Assembly: GCA_945861535.1 (NCBI GenBank)
Contig: CAMAUZ010000050.1
Location: forward strand, 1-55,871
Direction: 5' to 3'
Origin: Akkermansia muciniphila
GTDB taxonomy: Bacteria; Verrucomicrobiota; Verrucomicrobiia; Limisphaerales; BJHT01
DNA length: 55,871 nucleotides
Shown piece after piece: positions 29,913 through 38,232 of the stretch (positions within the stretch are counted from its first letter, which is position 1; each line of letters starts with the position of its first letter). The position numbers and the translations under genes were made by a program. The notes beneath the pieces were generated by a model, which saw only the letters and a list, made by a program, of their open reading frames with translations, was not told where the DNA came from and did not search any database.

Positions 29913-30758
29913 TCATCTCCCCGCCAGCTCCCGCACCCGCTCGAGGATCACCTCCGGCAGATGCGGCTCGCTCCCGATGCTTGGGGAATACCAGACACGT
30001 TTGCCGAGCTTCTCCGTCGGGTTGCGCCACGTCGGCTGGCCGCTCCGCAAACGCTCCTGCACCACCCGTTCGGGTTCGCCGAGCAGCACCGGGATGTCCT
30101 CGAACGAATGCAGCCCGTCGCTGATGAAAAACGGCACCACGACAATGTTCCGCGCCTGCGCGACCGCGTAGCATCCGCCGATGCGCGGCTCCTCTTCCAT
30201 GAACGCCGGATGCACCTCGCCGAACAGCCCGCGCGCGCGGATCAGCTCCACCTGGCGTTCGATGGCTTTGCGTGAGTTCTCGTTGTTGCCCGTGCCGTGG
30301 CCGGCGATGAACAGCGCAATGTCCGCCAACAGCGGCGCGCGCGGGAACGGATGCTGCGCGACCACTTCGCGCGCGCGCGCCACGATCACCTCCGTCATGC
30401 TGTCGTGCGTGCCGACCGGGCCGCAGTAGTGCAGCGTCTGCCCGCCGCGCTGCTGGACGCGTGGGAATTCCCGCTGCCCCTTGGCGCACAAGCCGAGTTC
30501 GCGCGGGATCACTTCCTCGGTGAAATAGCCCTCGCTGATAAACAGCGGCACCACAAAAACCCGCGGCGCAAACACCCCGCGCAACACGCCGGCAATCCCC
30601 GGCTCGAGCTTCCAGAAACCCTCGACCACCTGCGCAAAAATCCCGCGTCGCCGCAGTTCATCCGCATGCTGGTAGGTGGGCGCCGCGGACTCCGCGTTCA
30701 ACGTGGAGCCATGCCCGACCAAAACCAGCGCAGCATCAGAAAAATCTTCAACAAACAC
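29913..30758 (-). CDS. cbiX: Tandem CbiX-type sirohydrochlorin chelatase-like protein
   Basis: 281 residues from GTG 30758 (MFVEDFSDAALVLVGHGS); a TTG 36 bp upstream is unlikely. Two CbiX-like halves: residues about 8-140 with LVLVGHGSTLNAE and FVVPLFISEGYFT, and about 150-281 with ALFIAGHGTGNNENS and IVVVPFFISDGLHSFED. The His in each GHG and in DGLH are the expected metal ligands of class II chelatases, which insert Co2+, Ni2+ or Fe2+ into sirohydrochlorin. The C-terminal extension (PTWRNPTEKLGKRVWYSPSIG) is conserved in many PVC homologues. No other cobalamin or siroheme gene is nearby, so the metal and tetrapyrrole remain open. Confidence 0.85.
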   Translation of the reverse strand: MFVEDFSDAALVLVGHGSTLNAESAAPTYQHADELRRRGIFAQVVEGFWKLEPGIAGVLRGVFAPRVFVVPLFISEGYFTEEVIPRELGLCAKGQREFPRVQQRGGQTLHYCGPVGTHDSMTEVIVARAREVVAQHPFPRAPLLADIALFIAGHGTGNNENSRKAIERQVELIRARGLFGEVHPAFMEEEPRIGGCYAVAQARNIVVVPFFISDGLHSFEDIPVLLGEPERVVQERLRSGQPTWRNPTEKLGKRVWYSPSIGSEPHLPEVILERVRELAGR

Positions 30759-30794
30759 GTGGCCATCGGTAGCCCGCGCCCCGCCCCCGCGCAA

Positions 30795-31326
30795 GCGCCA
30801 AGCCGCCCCGCGCCCCGGAAGCGCGGGATTTGTTCCGCTTCACAATGCGTCGCTCCGAGCGGATGCCACCGCGCTGCGACGAGCGGAGGTTGCAGAACAG
30901 GCTCTCAGCCGCTTTGGCGTCCGGTGCCGCCCGCCACTCATGGGCACCTGGTTGCCCTCGGAGGTCCGGAGTCTGGAAATGCTGCGCCGGAACGCGTCGG
31001 CCCCACGAGCCACGGCGAAGGTCCCGCCCGGGCGCAGCTCAGTTTTTTGCAAGCGGCTTGGCGTCCGCGCCAGCCGTATGGGGCAGGCACCCGTGCCTGC
31101 CAGTTGGCGGGGCATCCCTGCCCCGGGTTCCCGGTTTCGCGGGGGTGCTCGGCCATGGAAACGGACGGCAGGGATGCCGCCCGAACTGGCAGGCAAGGAT
31201 GCCCGCCCCACCCCGCCCGCGCGCGTGCCTGCCGAAGGTTGCAGGAAACTGCGATGCGCCCGTCCCGCCCGCGCGCCGACGCTTGCCCTTGCCCCACGTC
31301 CCGCGCGCCGCCACACTCCACCCGCG
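30795..31326. other. Repeat-bearing divergent gap upstream of lpxK
   Basis: No gene seen. 31079-31213 is an inverted element: GGGGCAGGCACCCGTGCCTG and GGCGGGGCATCCCTGCCCC on the left, CAGGGATGCCGCCC and ACTGGCAGGCAAGGATGCCC on the right. A 22-bp stretch at 31030-31051 (GGGCGCAGCTCAGTT...) recurs at 37845-37866 with one change. Confidence 0.7.
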
Positions 31327-32499
31327 ATGCGCGAGACCATCCGTGGATGGATAGAAACCACCGAGACCTTCATCCTGGAGGTCATCTTTGAACAACGGCC
31401 CGGCAAACGGGCCGCGGTCGTCCGCTCGCTGCTCTGGGCGCTTTCCCAAGTCTTCGCGGTCATCGTCAAACTCCGCCGCTTCCTCTATAACGTCCGCATC
31501 CTCCGCGATTCCACGCTCGGCGTGCAGGTCATCGCCGTCGGCAATCTCACCGTCGGTGGCACGGGGAAAACTCCCGTCGTCGAAAAATTCGCCCGCGAAC
31601 TTCAAGACCAGGGCCGCAAGGTCGCCATCCTCTCCCGCGGCTATCGCTCCAAGCCGCCGCCCCTGCGCCACCGCCTCCTCGACAAGCTCCTGCTGCGCGA
31701 AGACCGCACGCCCCCGCGCATCGTCTCCGATGGCAAATCCCTCCTGCTCGATTCCGAAACCGCCGGCGACGAACCCTACATGCTCGCCTCCAACCTCAAG
31801 GACGTGATCGTCCTCGTGGACAAAGACCGCGTCCGCAGCGGGCGGTACGCCGTCGAGAAATTCGGCTGCGACATCCTCCTGCTCGACGACGGTTTTCAAT
31901 ATTGGAAACTCCGCGGCCGCCGGCGCGACATCGTCCTCATCGACTGCCAGCAGCCCTTCGGCAACGAGTACATGCTCCCCCGCGGCACCCTGCGCGAGCC
32001 GCCCCCGCACCTCGCCCGCGCCAGCACCATCTTCATCACCAAGAGCGACGGCAACACCGCCGCCCTCCGCCAGCGCATCGCCCAGCACAACTCCACCGCC
32101 GGCATCATCGAGTGCGTTCACCATCCGCTCTATTTCGAGGACGTCTTCACCGGCGAACGGAAGGGCTTGGAATTTCTCACCGGCAAACGCGTCGCCTCCC
32201 TCAGCGGCATCGCGCAGCCCGAGAGCTTCGAGCAAAGCCTCATCAAACAAGGGGCCGAACTGGTGTACTCCAAACGCTTCGCCGACCACCACCGCTTCAC
32301 GCAGCAGGAAATCTTGAACGTCATCAACCGCAGCAAAAAGCGGCAGGCCGAGATCATCATCACCACCCAGAAAGACTCCGTGCGCTTCCCCAAAATCGAC
32401 CGCCGCGACCTCCCGATGTACTTCATGCGCGTCGAAATCAAAATTCTCGCCGGCGCCAAAGACTTCCACGACTGCGTGCGGCAGATTTGCTTCCGCTAA
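31327..32499 (+). CDS. lpxK: Tetraacyldisaccharide 4'-kinase
   Basis: 390 residues from ATG 31327 (MRETIRGWIETTE), chosen because the open frame further upstream is repeat DNA. An N-terminal hydrophobic stretch (VVRSLLWALSQVFAVIVKL) anchors it at the inner membrane. The P-loop of this family is present (VGNLTVGGTGKTPVVEKFA), followed by LSRGYRSK, VDKDRVRSGR, LLDDGFQYWKL and LIDCQQPFGNEYMLPRG. The enzyme phosphorylates the 4' position of the lipid A disaccharide. At 390 residues it is slightly longer than E. coli LpxK. Together with the two LPS genes 700 bp downstream it shows an LPS-type outer membrane. Confidence 0.95.
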   Translation: MRETIRGWIETTETFILEVIFEQRPGKRAAVVRSLLWALSQVFAVIVKLRRFLYNVRILRDSTLGVQVIAVGNLTVGGTGKTPVVEKFARELQDQGRKVAILSRGYRSKPPPLRHRLLDKLLLREDRTPPRIVSDGKSLLLDSETAGDEPYMLASNLKDVIVLVDKDRVRSGRYAVEKFGCDILLLDDGFQYWKLRGRRRDIVLIDCQQPFGNEYMLPRGTLREPPPHLARASTIFITKSDGNTAALRQRIAQHNSTAGIIECVHHPLYFEDVFTGERKGLEFLTGKRVASLSGIAQPESFEQSLIKQGAELVYSKRFADHHRFTQQEILNVINRSKKRQAEIIITTQKDSVRFPKIDRRDLPMYFMRVEIKILAGAKDFHDCVRQICFR

Positions 32500-33173
32500 A
32501 CCGTGTTTATCTATGCAGGGGAAACCGCCGAGAAGAACACCGAACGACGAAGCCGCAGCCCAAGCGGAGCGCGATCGGTCTCCGGTCGCAGCGGCGAAAT
32601 CGGTGCCGGGGCGCGACGAGTATTCAGCACCGTCGTGCGGCCACGGCCGCACCTCCGCCGTCCCGGAGGGACGCCGGAGGAGATTAGCCGGGGGCAAGTC
32701 CGCCGCAGCGGACGCCGCCCCCGGAAACGGTCACGAGTGGCTCCATGCCCCAGCGGGGCATCGAAGAAATTATCCGCGATGTTGGGCGAGCACTGGCGGC
32801 TCGACCTGCCCGAGGCGACGGGCTGTGGCGGGGATGCTGGAGGAAGACAGCCCCGAAGAATTTCTCCGATGCCCCGCTGGGGCACGGCTCGTGCGGCGTG
32901 ACCACCGGGGGCCGCGCCCGCTCACGCGGGCTTGCCCCCGGCTAATTTCCTGCGGCGTCCCTCCGGGACGAAGGGGCGGTACGCCCTGTCACAACAACGC
33001 CGCAAACTCCTCACCGGTCGCGAGGATTTCACCGTTGCACGGGACGTCCCGCCCGGCCCGCCGCCAATTCCTCCCCTCCCATTCCTTTGCCCCAAATTCC
33101 CCTGGCAACTCGTCCCTGTTCGCCAACCGCGGTACTCCGCCCGCGCCCGCCCGATTGAATAGCCCCTGCTAAC
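32500..33173. repeat. Gap with 310-bp stem-loop element
   Basis: Element 32660-32969: left arm from GTCCCGGAGGGACGCCGGAG, with ATTAGCCGGGGGCAAG, is mirrored by CTTGCCCCCGGCTAATTTCC and GCGTCCCTCCGGGAC. Inside, CCCCAGCGGGGCATCGAAG (about 32750) is mirrored near 32865-32883. It is homologous to 48708-48981. The rest of the gap shows no gene. Confidence 0.85.
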
Positions 33174-34172
33174 ATGGCCGACCGCCTCCTCTACCTCTTT
33201 GCCCGCGCTGTCATCGCCGGCCTGCAAGCGCTGCCGCTGCCGCTGGTCGCGCGCCTCGGCCGCGGCATCGGCGCGCTCGTCCACCTGCTCGATGCGCGGC
33301 ACCGCAAAGTCGTCCTGAAAAATCTGCACCTCTGTTTCGGCAAAGAAAAAACCGCGGCGGAACTGCACGCCATCGCCAAAGAGAACTTCCGCCGCATCGG
33401 CGAAAACTTCGCCTGCGCAGTGAAAACCGCCGGCATGCCCTGGAGCGAACTGCGCCACCACTGCGAGTTCTCGAATCCCGAGAAGCTGATCCCCCCGCCC
33501 GACGAACCCGGCTCGCAGAGCCGCGTCGTCGCCATCGGTCACTTCGGCAATTTCGAACTCTACGCCCGCCTCGGCGAGATCGTGCCCGGTTTTGCGACCG
33601 CTACGACCTATCGCGGGCTGCGCCAGCCATCCCTCAACCGGCTCCTGCAAAATCTCCGGGAAAAATCCGGCTGCCGCTTCTTCGAACGCCGCACCGACGG
33701 CGCCGCCCTGCGCGCCGCGATGCAGCAATCCCGCCTGATCGTCGGTTTGCTCGTTGACCAGCACGCCGGCGACAACGGCCTGATGATTCCGTTTTTCGGC
33801 GTGCCCTGTTCCACCATCAATGCGCCCGCCGTTTTCGCCCTCCGCTACCACTGCCCCCTGTTTACGGGCTTCTGCTACCGCACCGGCCTCGGCCGCTGGC
33901 GGCTGGAGACCGGTGACCGCATCCCGACGCACAGTGACGGCAAGCCCCGCCCCATCGCCGACATCACCCTCGACATCAACCGCGCCTTCGAGGTCGCCAT
34001 CCGCCGCGATCCCGCCAACTGGTTCTGGGTCCACAACCGCTGGAAAGCCTGGCACAAACTCCAGGCGCAACCGCCCGCGCCGCCCGCGGCCTCGCCCGCT
34101 CCCGCGCCTGTCGCCGCCAGCACCGCACCCGCCTCCACACCTCCGGCCGCGGCAACCGAAACCCCCGGCTGA
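33174..34172 (+). CDS. LpxL/HtrB-like lipid A acyltransferase
   Basis: 332 residues. An N-terminal hydrophobic helix is followed by the LPLAT fold: catalytic His123 in IGHFGNFE (HxxxxE/D type), TTYRGLRQPSLNRLLQNLRE, GLLVDQHAGDNGLMIPFFG and APAVFALRYHCPLFTGF, the standard order of lysophospholipid/lipid A late acyltransferases. Ends in WFWVHNRWK followed by a Pro/Ala-rich tail of about 35 residues, which is not part of the enzyme fold. It would add the secondary acyl chain to lipid A at the inner membrane. Stop and the ATG of the next gene are separated by 2 bp, so the two form an operon. Confidence 0.9.
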   Translation: MADRLLYLFARAVIAGLQALPLPLVARLGRGIGALVHLLDARHRKVVLKNLHLCFGKEKTAAELHAIAKENFRRIGENFACAVKTAGMPWSELRHHCEFSNPEKLIPPPDEPGSQSRVVAIGHFGNFELYARLGEIVPGFATATTYRGLRQPSLNRLLQNLREKSGCRFFERRTDGAALRAAMQQSRLIVGLLVDQHAGDNGLMIPFFGVPCSTINAPAVFALRYHCPLFTGFCYRTGLGRWRLETGDRIPTHSDGKPRPIADITLDINRAFEVAIRRDPANWFWVHNRWKAWHKLQAQPPAPPAASPAPAPVAASTAPASTPPAAATETPG

Positions 34173-34174
34173 TT

Positions 34175-35383
34175 ATGGCGCCGGCCCCCTCCAGCCCCTC
34201 GCCTTCCCCCGCCGATCCGCCCGTGCCCGCCCACGGATCACGCATCACGCATCACGCATCACCCGCCCCCACGCGCCTCCTCGTGCGCGGCGTCAACTGG
34301 CTCGGCGACGCCGTCATGTCCACCCCCGCGCTGCTGCGCTTGCGCGAGGCCCTGCCGCAGACACACATCGCGCTGCTCACCCACGAAAAACTCGCCGGCC
34401 TCTGGGAACAACACCCCGCCCTCGACGAAGTCATCCCTTTCGCAAAAGGCGAAAACGTCTGGCAGATCGCGCGCCGCCTGCGCGCAGCAAATTTCGACAC
34501 CGCGCTCCTCCTTCCGAACTCGTTTCGCTCCGCACTCGAGGCGTGTCTGGCCCGCATCCCGCACCGCCACGGCTACGCCACGCACGGCCGCTCGCTCCTG
34601 TTGAACCACCACGTCCGGCCGCGTGCGGACGCCGTCGCGATGCACAAACGCTCCGCCGCCGAAGTGCGCGCCCTCACAGACGGCATGCGGGCGCCCGACG
34701 CTGATTTCACCCGCCGCATCGCGCACCCCACGGCGCATCATGTTCACCAATACCTGCACCTCGCCGCCGCGCTCGGGGCCAATCCCGCGGCCCAAGCCCC
34801 GCGCCTCAGCGTCATGGCCGGCGAGCAGGCGCGCGTCCGCACCGCGTTGTTTGGCAAAACCGAAGCCCAAGCCGGCCGCCCGCTGACGTGGTTCGGCCTC
34901 AACCCCGGCGCGGAATACGGCCCCGCCAAACGCTGGCCCGTCGAAAACTTCATCGCCGCCGCCCGCGAACTTCACACGCGAACCGGTTGCGCCTGGGTCA
35001 TCTTCGGCGGCCCCGCCGATCAAGCGCTGGCCGAGCAAATCCGCGCCGCTGTACCCTCCGCCCTCAGCGTCGCCGGCCGCACGACGCTGCGCGAACTCGT
35101 CGTCGCCCTCTCGCTCTGTCGCGTCGTCCTCACCAACGACACCGGCCCGATGCACGTCGCCGCCGCCGTCGGCACGCCCGTGGTCGTCCCCTTCGGCAGC
35201 ACCTCGCCCGAGCTCACCGGCCCCGGCCTGCCCGGCGATCCGCGCCATCGCCTGTTGCAGTCCGCGGTCCCGTGCGCGCCCTGTTTCCTCCGCGAATGCC
35301 CGATTGATTTCCGGTGCATGAAAACGATCACAGTCGAGCGCGTGTTGAGGGACGTGATCGGGGCAGCGCAATGGCGGACGTAG
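34175..35383 (+). CDS. waaF: ADP-heptose:LPS heptosyltransferase
   Basis: 402 residues. Glycosyltransferase family 9: LLVRGVNWLGDAVMSTPALL at the N-lobe, LTWFGLNPGAEYGPAKRWP and the donor-binding NDTGPMHVAAAVGTPVVVPFG-S. PCFLRECPIDFRCM is typical of WaaF. It transfers heptose to the inner LPS core. The first 35 residues are unusual: low-complexity Pro/Ser followed by ITHHAS read from a 7-bp tandem repeat at 34237-34264. The natural enzyme would start close to RLLVRG, so the leader is probably an accretion of repeat DNA or the start is a non-ATG codon further in. Confidence 0.9.
   Translation: MAPAPSSPSPSPADPPVPAHGSRITHHASPAPTRLLVRGVNWLGDAVMSTPALLRLREALPQTHIALLTHEKLAGLWEQHPALDEVIPFAKGENVWQIARRLRAANFDTALLLPNSFRSALEACLARIPHRHGYATHGRSLLLNHHVRPRADAVAMHKRSAAEVRALTDGMRAPDADFTRRIAHPTAHHVHQYLHLAAALGANPAAQAPRLSVMAGEQARVRTALFGKTEAQAGRPLTWFGLNPGAEYGPAKRWPVENFIAAARELHTRTGCAWVIFGGPADQALAEQIRAAVPSALSVAGRTTLRELVVALSLCRVVLTNDTGPMHVAAAVGTPVVVPFGSTSPELTGPGLPGDPRHRLLQSAVPCAPCFLRECPIDFRCMKTITVERVLRDVIGAAQWRT
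34237..34264 (+). repeat. ATCACGC heptamer array inside the waaF leader
   Basis: ATCACGC x3 plus ATCACCC, four 7-bp units in frame within the coding sequence. Confidence 0.85.
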
Positions 35384-35407
35384 GGCGTGATTCGGAACTA
35401 CCTCGCC

Positions 35408-35514
35408 GGAGCGCGGCGTTCACGCCGCAGCAGCGTGGAAAATCACGGGAGCGCTGGAACTACCTGCGCTGAAGTTTCCATTCGGACGTTTCTGCGGCGT
35501 GAACGCCGCGCTCC
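35408..35514. repeat. Palindromic element with perfect 23-bp arms
   Basis: 35408-35430 (GGAGCGCGGCGTTCACGCCG...) is an exact inverse of 35492-35514. Sits in the gap between waaF and the HEAT protein gene. Confidence 0.88.
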
Positions 35515-35594
35515 CGAAGCCGTGCGCGGTGGCTTCCATCTTCGCGGCAAAGGATCGCTTTGCGCGGCGTGGACCTGTATGAGTTCTGAAAATC

Positions 35595-36311
35595 ATGCGG
35601 TGGAAAACACTTAAAGGCATCGTGTTGGTTGCCACAGGATTGGTCCTGCTGTTTGGGTGCCTTAACATTGTCTTCCGTCCCTTCGAGCCGCATTACGATG
35701 GCATGCCTTTGCGCTACTGGGTGTATCGAACCGGCGAGCTAGGAGGGTTTTATTTCCAAGGGAAGACTGAAGATGCATTCAAGGCGATGGCACCCGAGGC
35801 GATGCCGTATTTGATTCGCTGGCTTGAGGCCGCCGATGTTCCAGTAATTGATCCACTGATGGAGGCCGGTCGGCGTAGGTTTAACCTCGATCTTTGGTAT
35901 TTCGCGGTTCCAGGCAGCCACCGCCGTTGCTCGGCTCTATTGTCGCTCGAAATCATCGGCGAGCCGATGACAAATGCCGTTCCGCATATCATTGCGCGGC
36001 TGAAAGATCGTGATTCGAGGGTTCGTGTAGTTGCAGCGGCAGCCTTGAAAGCCTTTCCTTCGCAGTACGTATCAGCGGTCCCGGCGCTCATCAAAGCAAC
36101 GACTGATCCGGATGCGATGGTGGTGTGGAGTGCGGCTGATTCTCTGAGTGGGTTTGGCACGAACGCCCGACCAGCTTTGCCCACGCTAGCGTCGTTGACC
36201 ATGCATCCCGAACCCACTGTTCGGCAGACTGCAACGAGGGTTCTTGGGTATTTGAAAACAAACATTCCGCCTGTTTCCAAGACCGCGCCCGTGGCGGCAC
36301 CTATCAGATAA
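35595..36311 (+). CDS. Membrane-anchored HEAT-repeat protein
   Basis: 238 residues. An N-terminal hydrophobic segment with GCL (LVATGLVLLFGCLNI) could be a membrane anchor or lipobox. Residues about 110-225 contain HEAT/PBS-lyase-like repeats (SALLSLEIIGEPMTNAVPHI, RLKDRDSRVRVVAAAALKAF, ALIKATTDPDAMVVWSAADS, TVRQTATRVLGYLK). Base composition is visibly lower in GC than in the neighbouring genes, with more mixed third positions, consistent with a different history. The stop overlaps the ATG of the aldehyde dehydrogenase gene by 1 bp (TAATG), so it is co-translated with it despite having no obvious functional link. Confidence 0.8.
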   Translation: MRWKTLKGIVLVATGLVLLFGCLNIVFRPFEPHYDGMPLRYWVYRTGELGGFYFQGKTEDAFKAMAPEAMPYLIRWLEAADVPVIDPLMEAGRRRFNLDLWYFAVPGSHRRCSALLSLEIIGEPMTNAVPHIIARLKDRDSRVRVVAAAALKAFPSQYVSAVPALIKATTDPDAMVVWSAADSLSGFGTNARPALPTLASLTMHPEPTVRQTATRVLGYLKTNIPPVSKTAPVAAPIR

Positions 36312-37747
36312 TGAATCCCCATCCCCTCTACCTCCACGGCCAGTTCGTCATCACGGACCAAACCATCCCCGTCCGCAATCCCGCCACCGGCGAGATTTTC
36401 GCGCAGATGAGCGTGTGCGGGCGCACGCAGGTCGCGCAGGCGCTGGCCGATGCGCACGCGGCATTTCAGTCGTGGCGCGGTGTGGCTGGTCGAACCCGCG
36501 GCGATTTTCTGCTGCGCATCGCCGCCGAGATCGAGCGTCGCAAAGACGAACTCGCCCGCACCATCACGCTCGAAAACGGCAAGCCGCTGGCGCAGAGCGC
36601 GGGCGAGGTCGCCATGACCCTCGACCATTTGCGCTGGTTCGCCGAGGAGGCGCGGCGCGGCTATGGACGCGTGATTCCGCCGCAGGCCGAGGGCAAGCGG
36701 CATCTCGTGATCAAGTCGCCCGTCGGCGTGGTCGCGGCGATCAGCCCGTGGAATTTCCCGCTGGTGCTCGCGGTGCGGAAAATCGCGGCGGCGCTGGCCG
36801 CCGGTTGCACGGCGGTGCTCAAGCCCGCGAGCGCCACGCCGTTGTGCGCCGTGCAGTTCGCCGAGTGCGTTCACGCGGCGGGCCTGCCGCCGGGCGTGTT
36901 CCAGCTCGTCGCGGGTGCCGCCACCGAGATCGCACAGGAGTTTCTGGACAACCCGCTCTGCCGGAAAATCACCTTCACCGGCTCGACCGAAGTGGGCCGC
37001 AAACTCATCGCGGGCGCGGCGACCGGTGTGAAGCCGTTGTCGCTCGAACTCGGCGGGCATTCCCCGGCGCTGGTCTTCGACGACGCGGATTTCGACACCG
37101 CGCTCGGGGGCGTGATGATCGCGAAGTTTCGCAACACCGGGCAGTCGTGCATCGCGGCCAACCGCATCTACGTGCAGCGCGGCGTGTGGGAGCGGTTCGT
37201 CCCCGCACTCGTCGCGCGCGTGCAGGCGCTCAAGGTCGGTAACGGCCTCGATGCCGGAGTGGACATCGGGCCGCTCATCAATCCCGCCGCCGTGGACACC
37301 GCGCTGCGCCACATCGCCGACGCGCAATCCCGCGGCGCGCAGCTCCTCTGCGGCGGCCGGCGCGGCGCGGACACCCGCGGCAGTTTCCTCGAACCGACAG
37401 TGCTCACCGGCGTGCCCGGCGCGGCGCTCGGCATGTGCGACGAAACCTTCGGTCCCGTCGCCTACGTGAACGCCTTCGACACCGAAGCCGAGGCCGTCGC
37501 GCGCGCGAACGACTCGACCTACGGCCTCGCCGCCTACGTTTTCACGCGCGATCTGAACCGCGCCTTCCGCCTCCTCGAGTCGCTCGAAGCCGGCATGATC
37601 GGCATCAACGACGGCGTGCCCACCACGAGCAACGCTCCTTTCGGCGGCGTGAAACAAAGCGGCTGGGGCCGCGAACTGGGCACCGAAGGCATGGAGGCGT
37701 TTCTCGAAACGAAGCACGCTTCATTCGTCGTGGCGCGCGAGTCGTAG
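36311..37747 (+). CDS. gabD: Succinate-semialdehyde dehydrogenase-like ALDH
   Basis: 478 residues, full length. ALDH superfamily: cofactor-binding SPWNFPLVLAVRKIAAALAA and KPASATPLCA, FTGSTEVGRKL, general base Glu246 in LELGGHSPALV, catalytic Cys280 in NTGQSCIAANRIYV and late ETFGPVAYV with PFGGVKQSGWGRE. The SCIAANR context is that of NADP-dependent succinate-semialdehyde dehydrogenases (GabD), which oxidise succinate semialdehyde to succinate; glutarate semialdehyde is an alternative substrate. No GABA transaminase is adjacent. Start overlaps the upstream gene by 1 bp. Confidence 0.88.
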   Translation: MNPHPLYLHGQFVITDQTIPVRNPATGEIFAQMSVCGRTQVAQALADAHAAFQSWRGVAGRTRGDFLLRIAAEIERRKDELARTITLENGKPLAQSAGEVAMTLDHLRWFAEEARRGYGRVIPPQAEGKRHLVIKSPVGVVAAISPWNFPLVLAVRKIAAALAAGCTAVLKPASATPLCAVQFAECVHAAGLPPGVFQLVAGAATEIAQEFLDNPLCRKITFTGSTEVGRKLIAGAATGVKPLSLELGGHSPALVFDDADFDTALGGVMIAKFRNTGQSCIAANRIYVQRGVWERFVPALVARVQALKVGNGLDAGVDIGPLINPAAVDTALRHIADAQSRGAQLLCGGRRGADTRGSFLEPTVLTGVPGAALGMCDETFGPVAYVNAFDTEAEAVARANDSTYGLAAYVFTRDLNRAFRLLESLEAGMIGINDGVPTTSNAPFGGVKQSGWGRELGTEGMEAFLETKHASFVVARES

Positions 37748-37756
37748 GGCGCGGGG

Positions 37757-37819
37757 AAAGCTCAAAGAATAAAGCTCAAAGCTCAAGGGAAGGTCCAAGG
37801 GACAAGCGGGTCCAAGGAC
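37757..37819 (-). repeat. Heptamer array H6
   Basis: Nine units: AAAGCTC, AAAGAAT, AAAGCTC, AAAGCTC, AAGGGAA, GGTCCAA, GGGACAA, GCGGGTC, CAAGGAC. Starts 9 bp after the ALDH stop; inverted partner of H7, bracketing about 300 bp. Confidence 0.88.
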
Positions 37820-37887
37820 CAACCCGAGCGGTCAGGCGGATTGCGGGCGCAGCTCAGTTCTTTGCACCGATTGATCTGCGGTGGCGC

Positions 37888-38078
37888 AGTCCCGCAGGGA
37901 CGACCGAAAATAGCCCAGCACTTCAGTGCTGGGTCTGCGGCCGGTGAACCGGCAAGTCCCGGCAGGGACGACAGCGGCGGCACAGCGCGCGGTTTCTTTC
38001 GTCCCTACCGGGACTCGGTTCGGTCCGCTGCGAACCCCGCGCTAAAGTGCCGGGCTATTGTCTTTCGCCCTCCGGGCT
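37888..38078. repeat. Stem-loop element between H6 and H7
   Basis: AGTCCCGCAGGGACGACCGA with AATAGCCCAGCACTTCAGTG on the left is mirrored by GCGCTAAAGTGCCGGGCTAT on the right. Internal hairpins AGCACTTCAGTGCT and GTCCCTACCGGGAC. This type is nested inside the heptamer pair. No gene in 37748-38232. Confidence 0.75.
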
Positions 38079-38122
38079 GGGGCTGGGAACCCGACCCCGT
38101 GAAAAAAATGAGATGCGCGTTT

Positions 38123-38171
38123 TTGGCGCTTGGCCCTTCCCTTGAGCTTTGAGCTTTAATCTTCGAGCTTT
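38123..38171 (+). repeat. Heptamer array H7
   Basis: Seven units: TTGGCGC, TTGGCCC, TTCCCTT, GAGCTTT, GAGCTTT, AATCTTC, GAGCTTT. Ends about 60 bp before the first thymidylate-kinase-like gene. Confidence 0.88.
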
Positions 38172-38232
38172 TTCCGTCCCGCCTCCCGCAAAAAGGATTG
38201 TCACCCCCCTCCCGCTTCCGCACCTTGACCGC

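Noticed and set aside
30676-31326. Long N-terminal extension of lpxK
   Set aside because: Would translate repeat DNA and overlap the divergent cbiX start; the ATG at 31327 matches the usual LpxK beginning.
21420-38171. Heptamer arrays considered as CRISPR arrays
   Set aside because: Units are 7 bp without spacers, and no cas genes are present.
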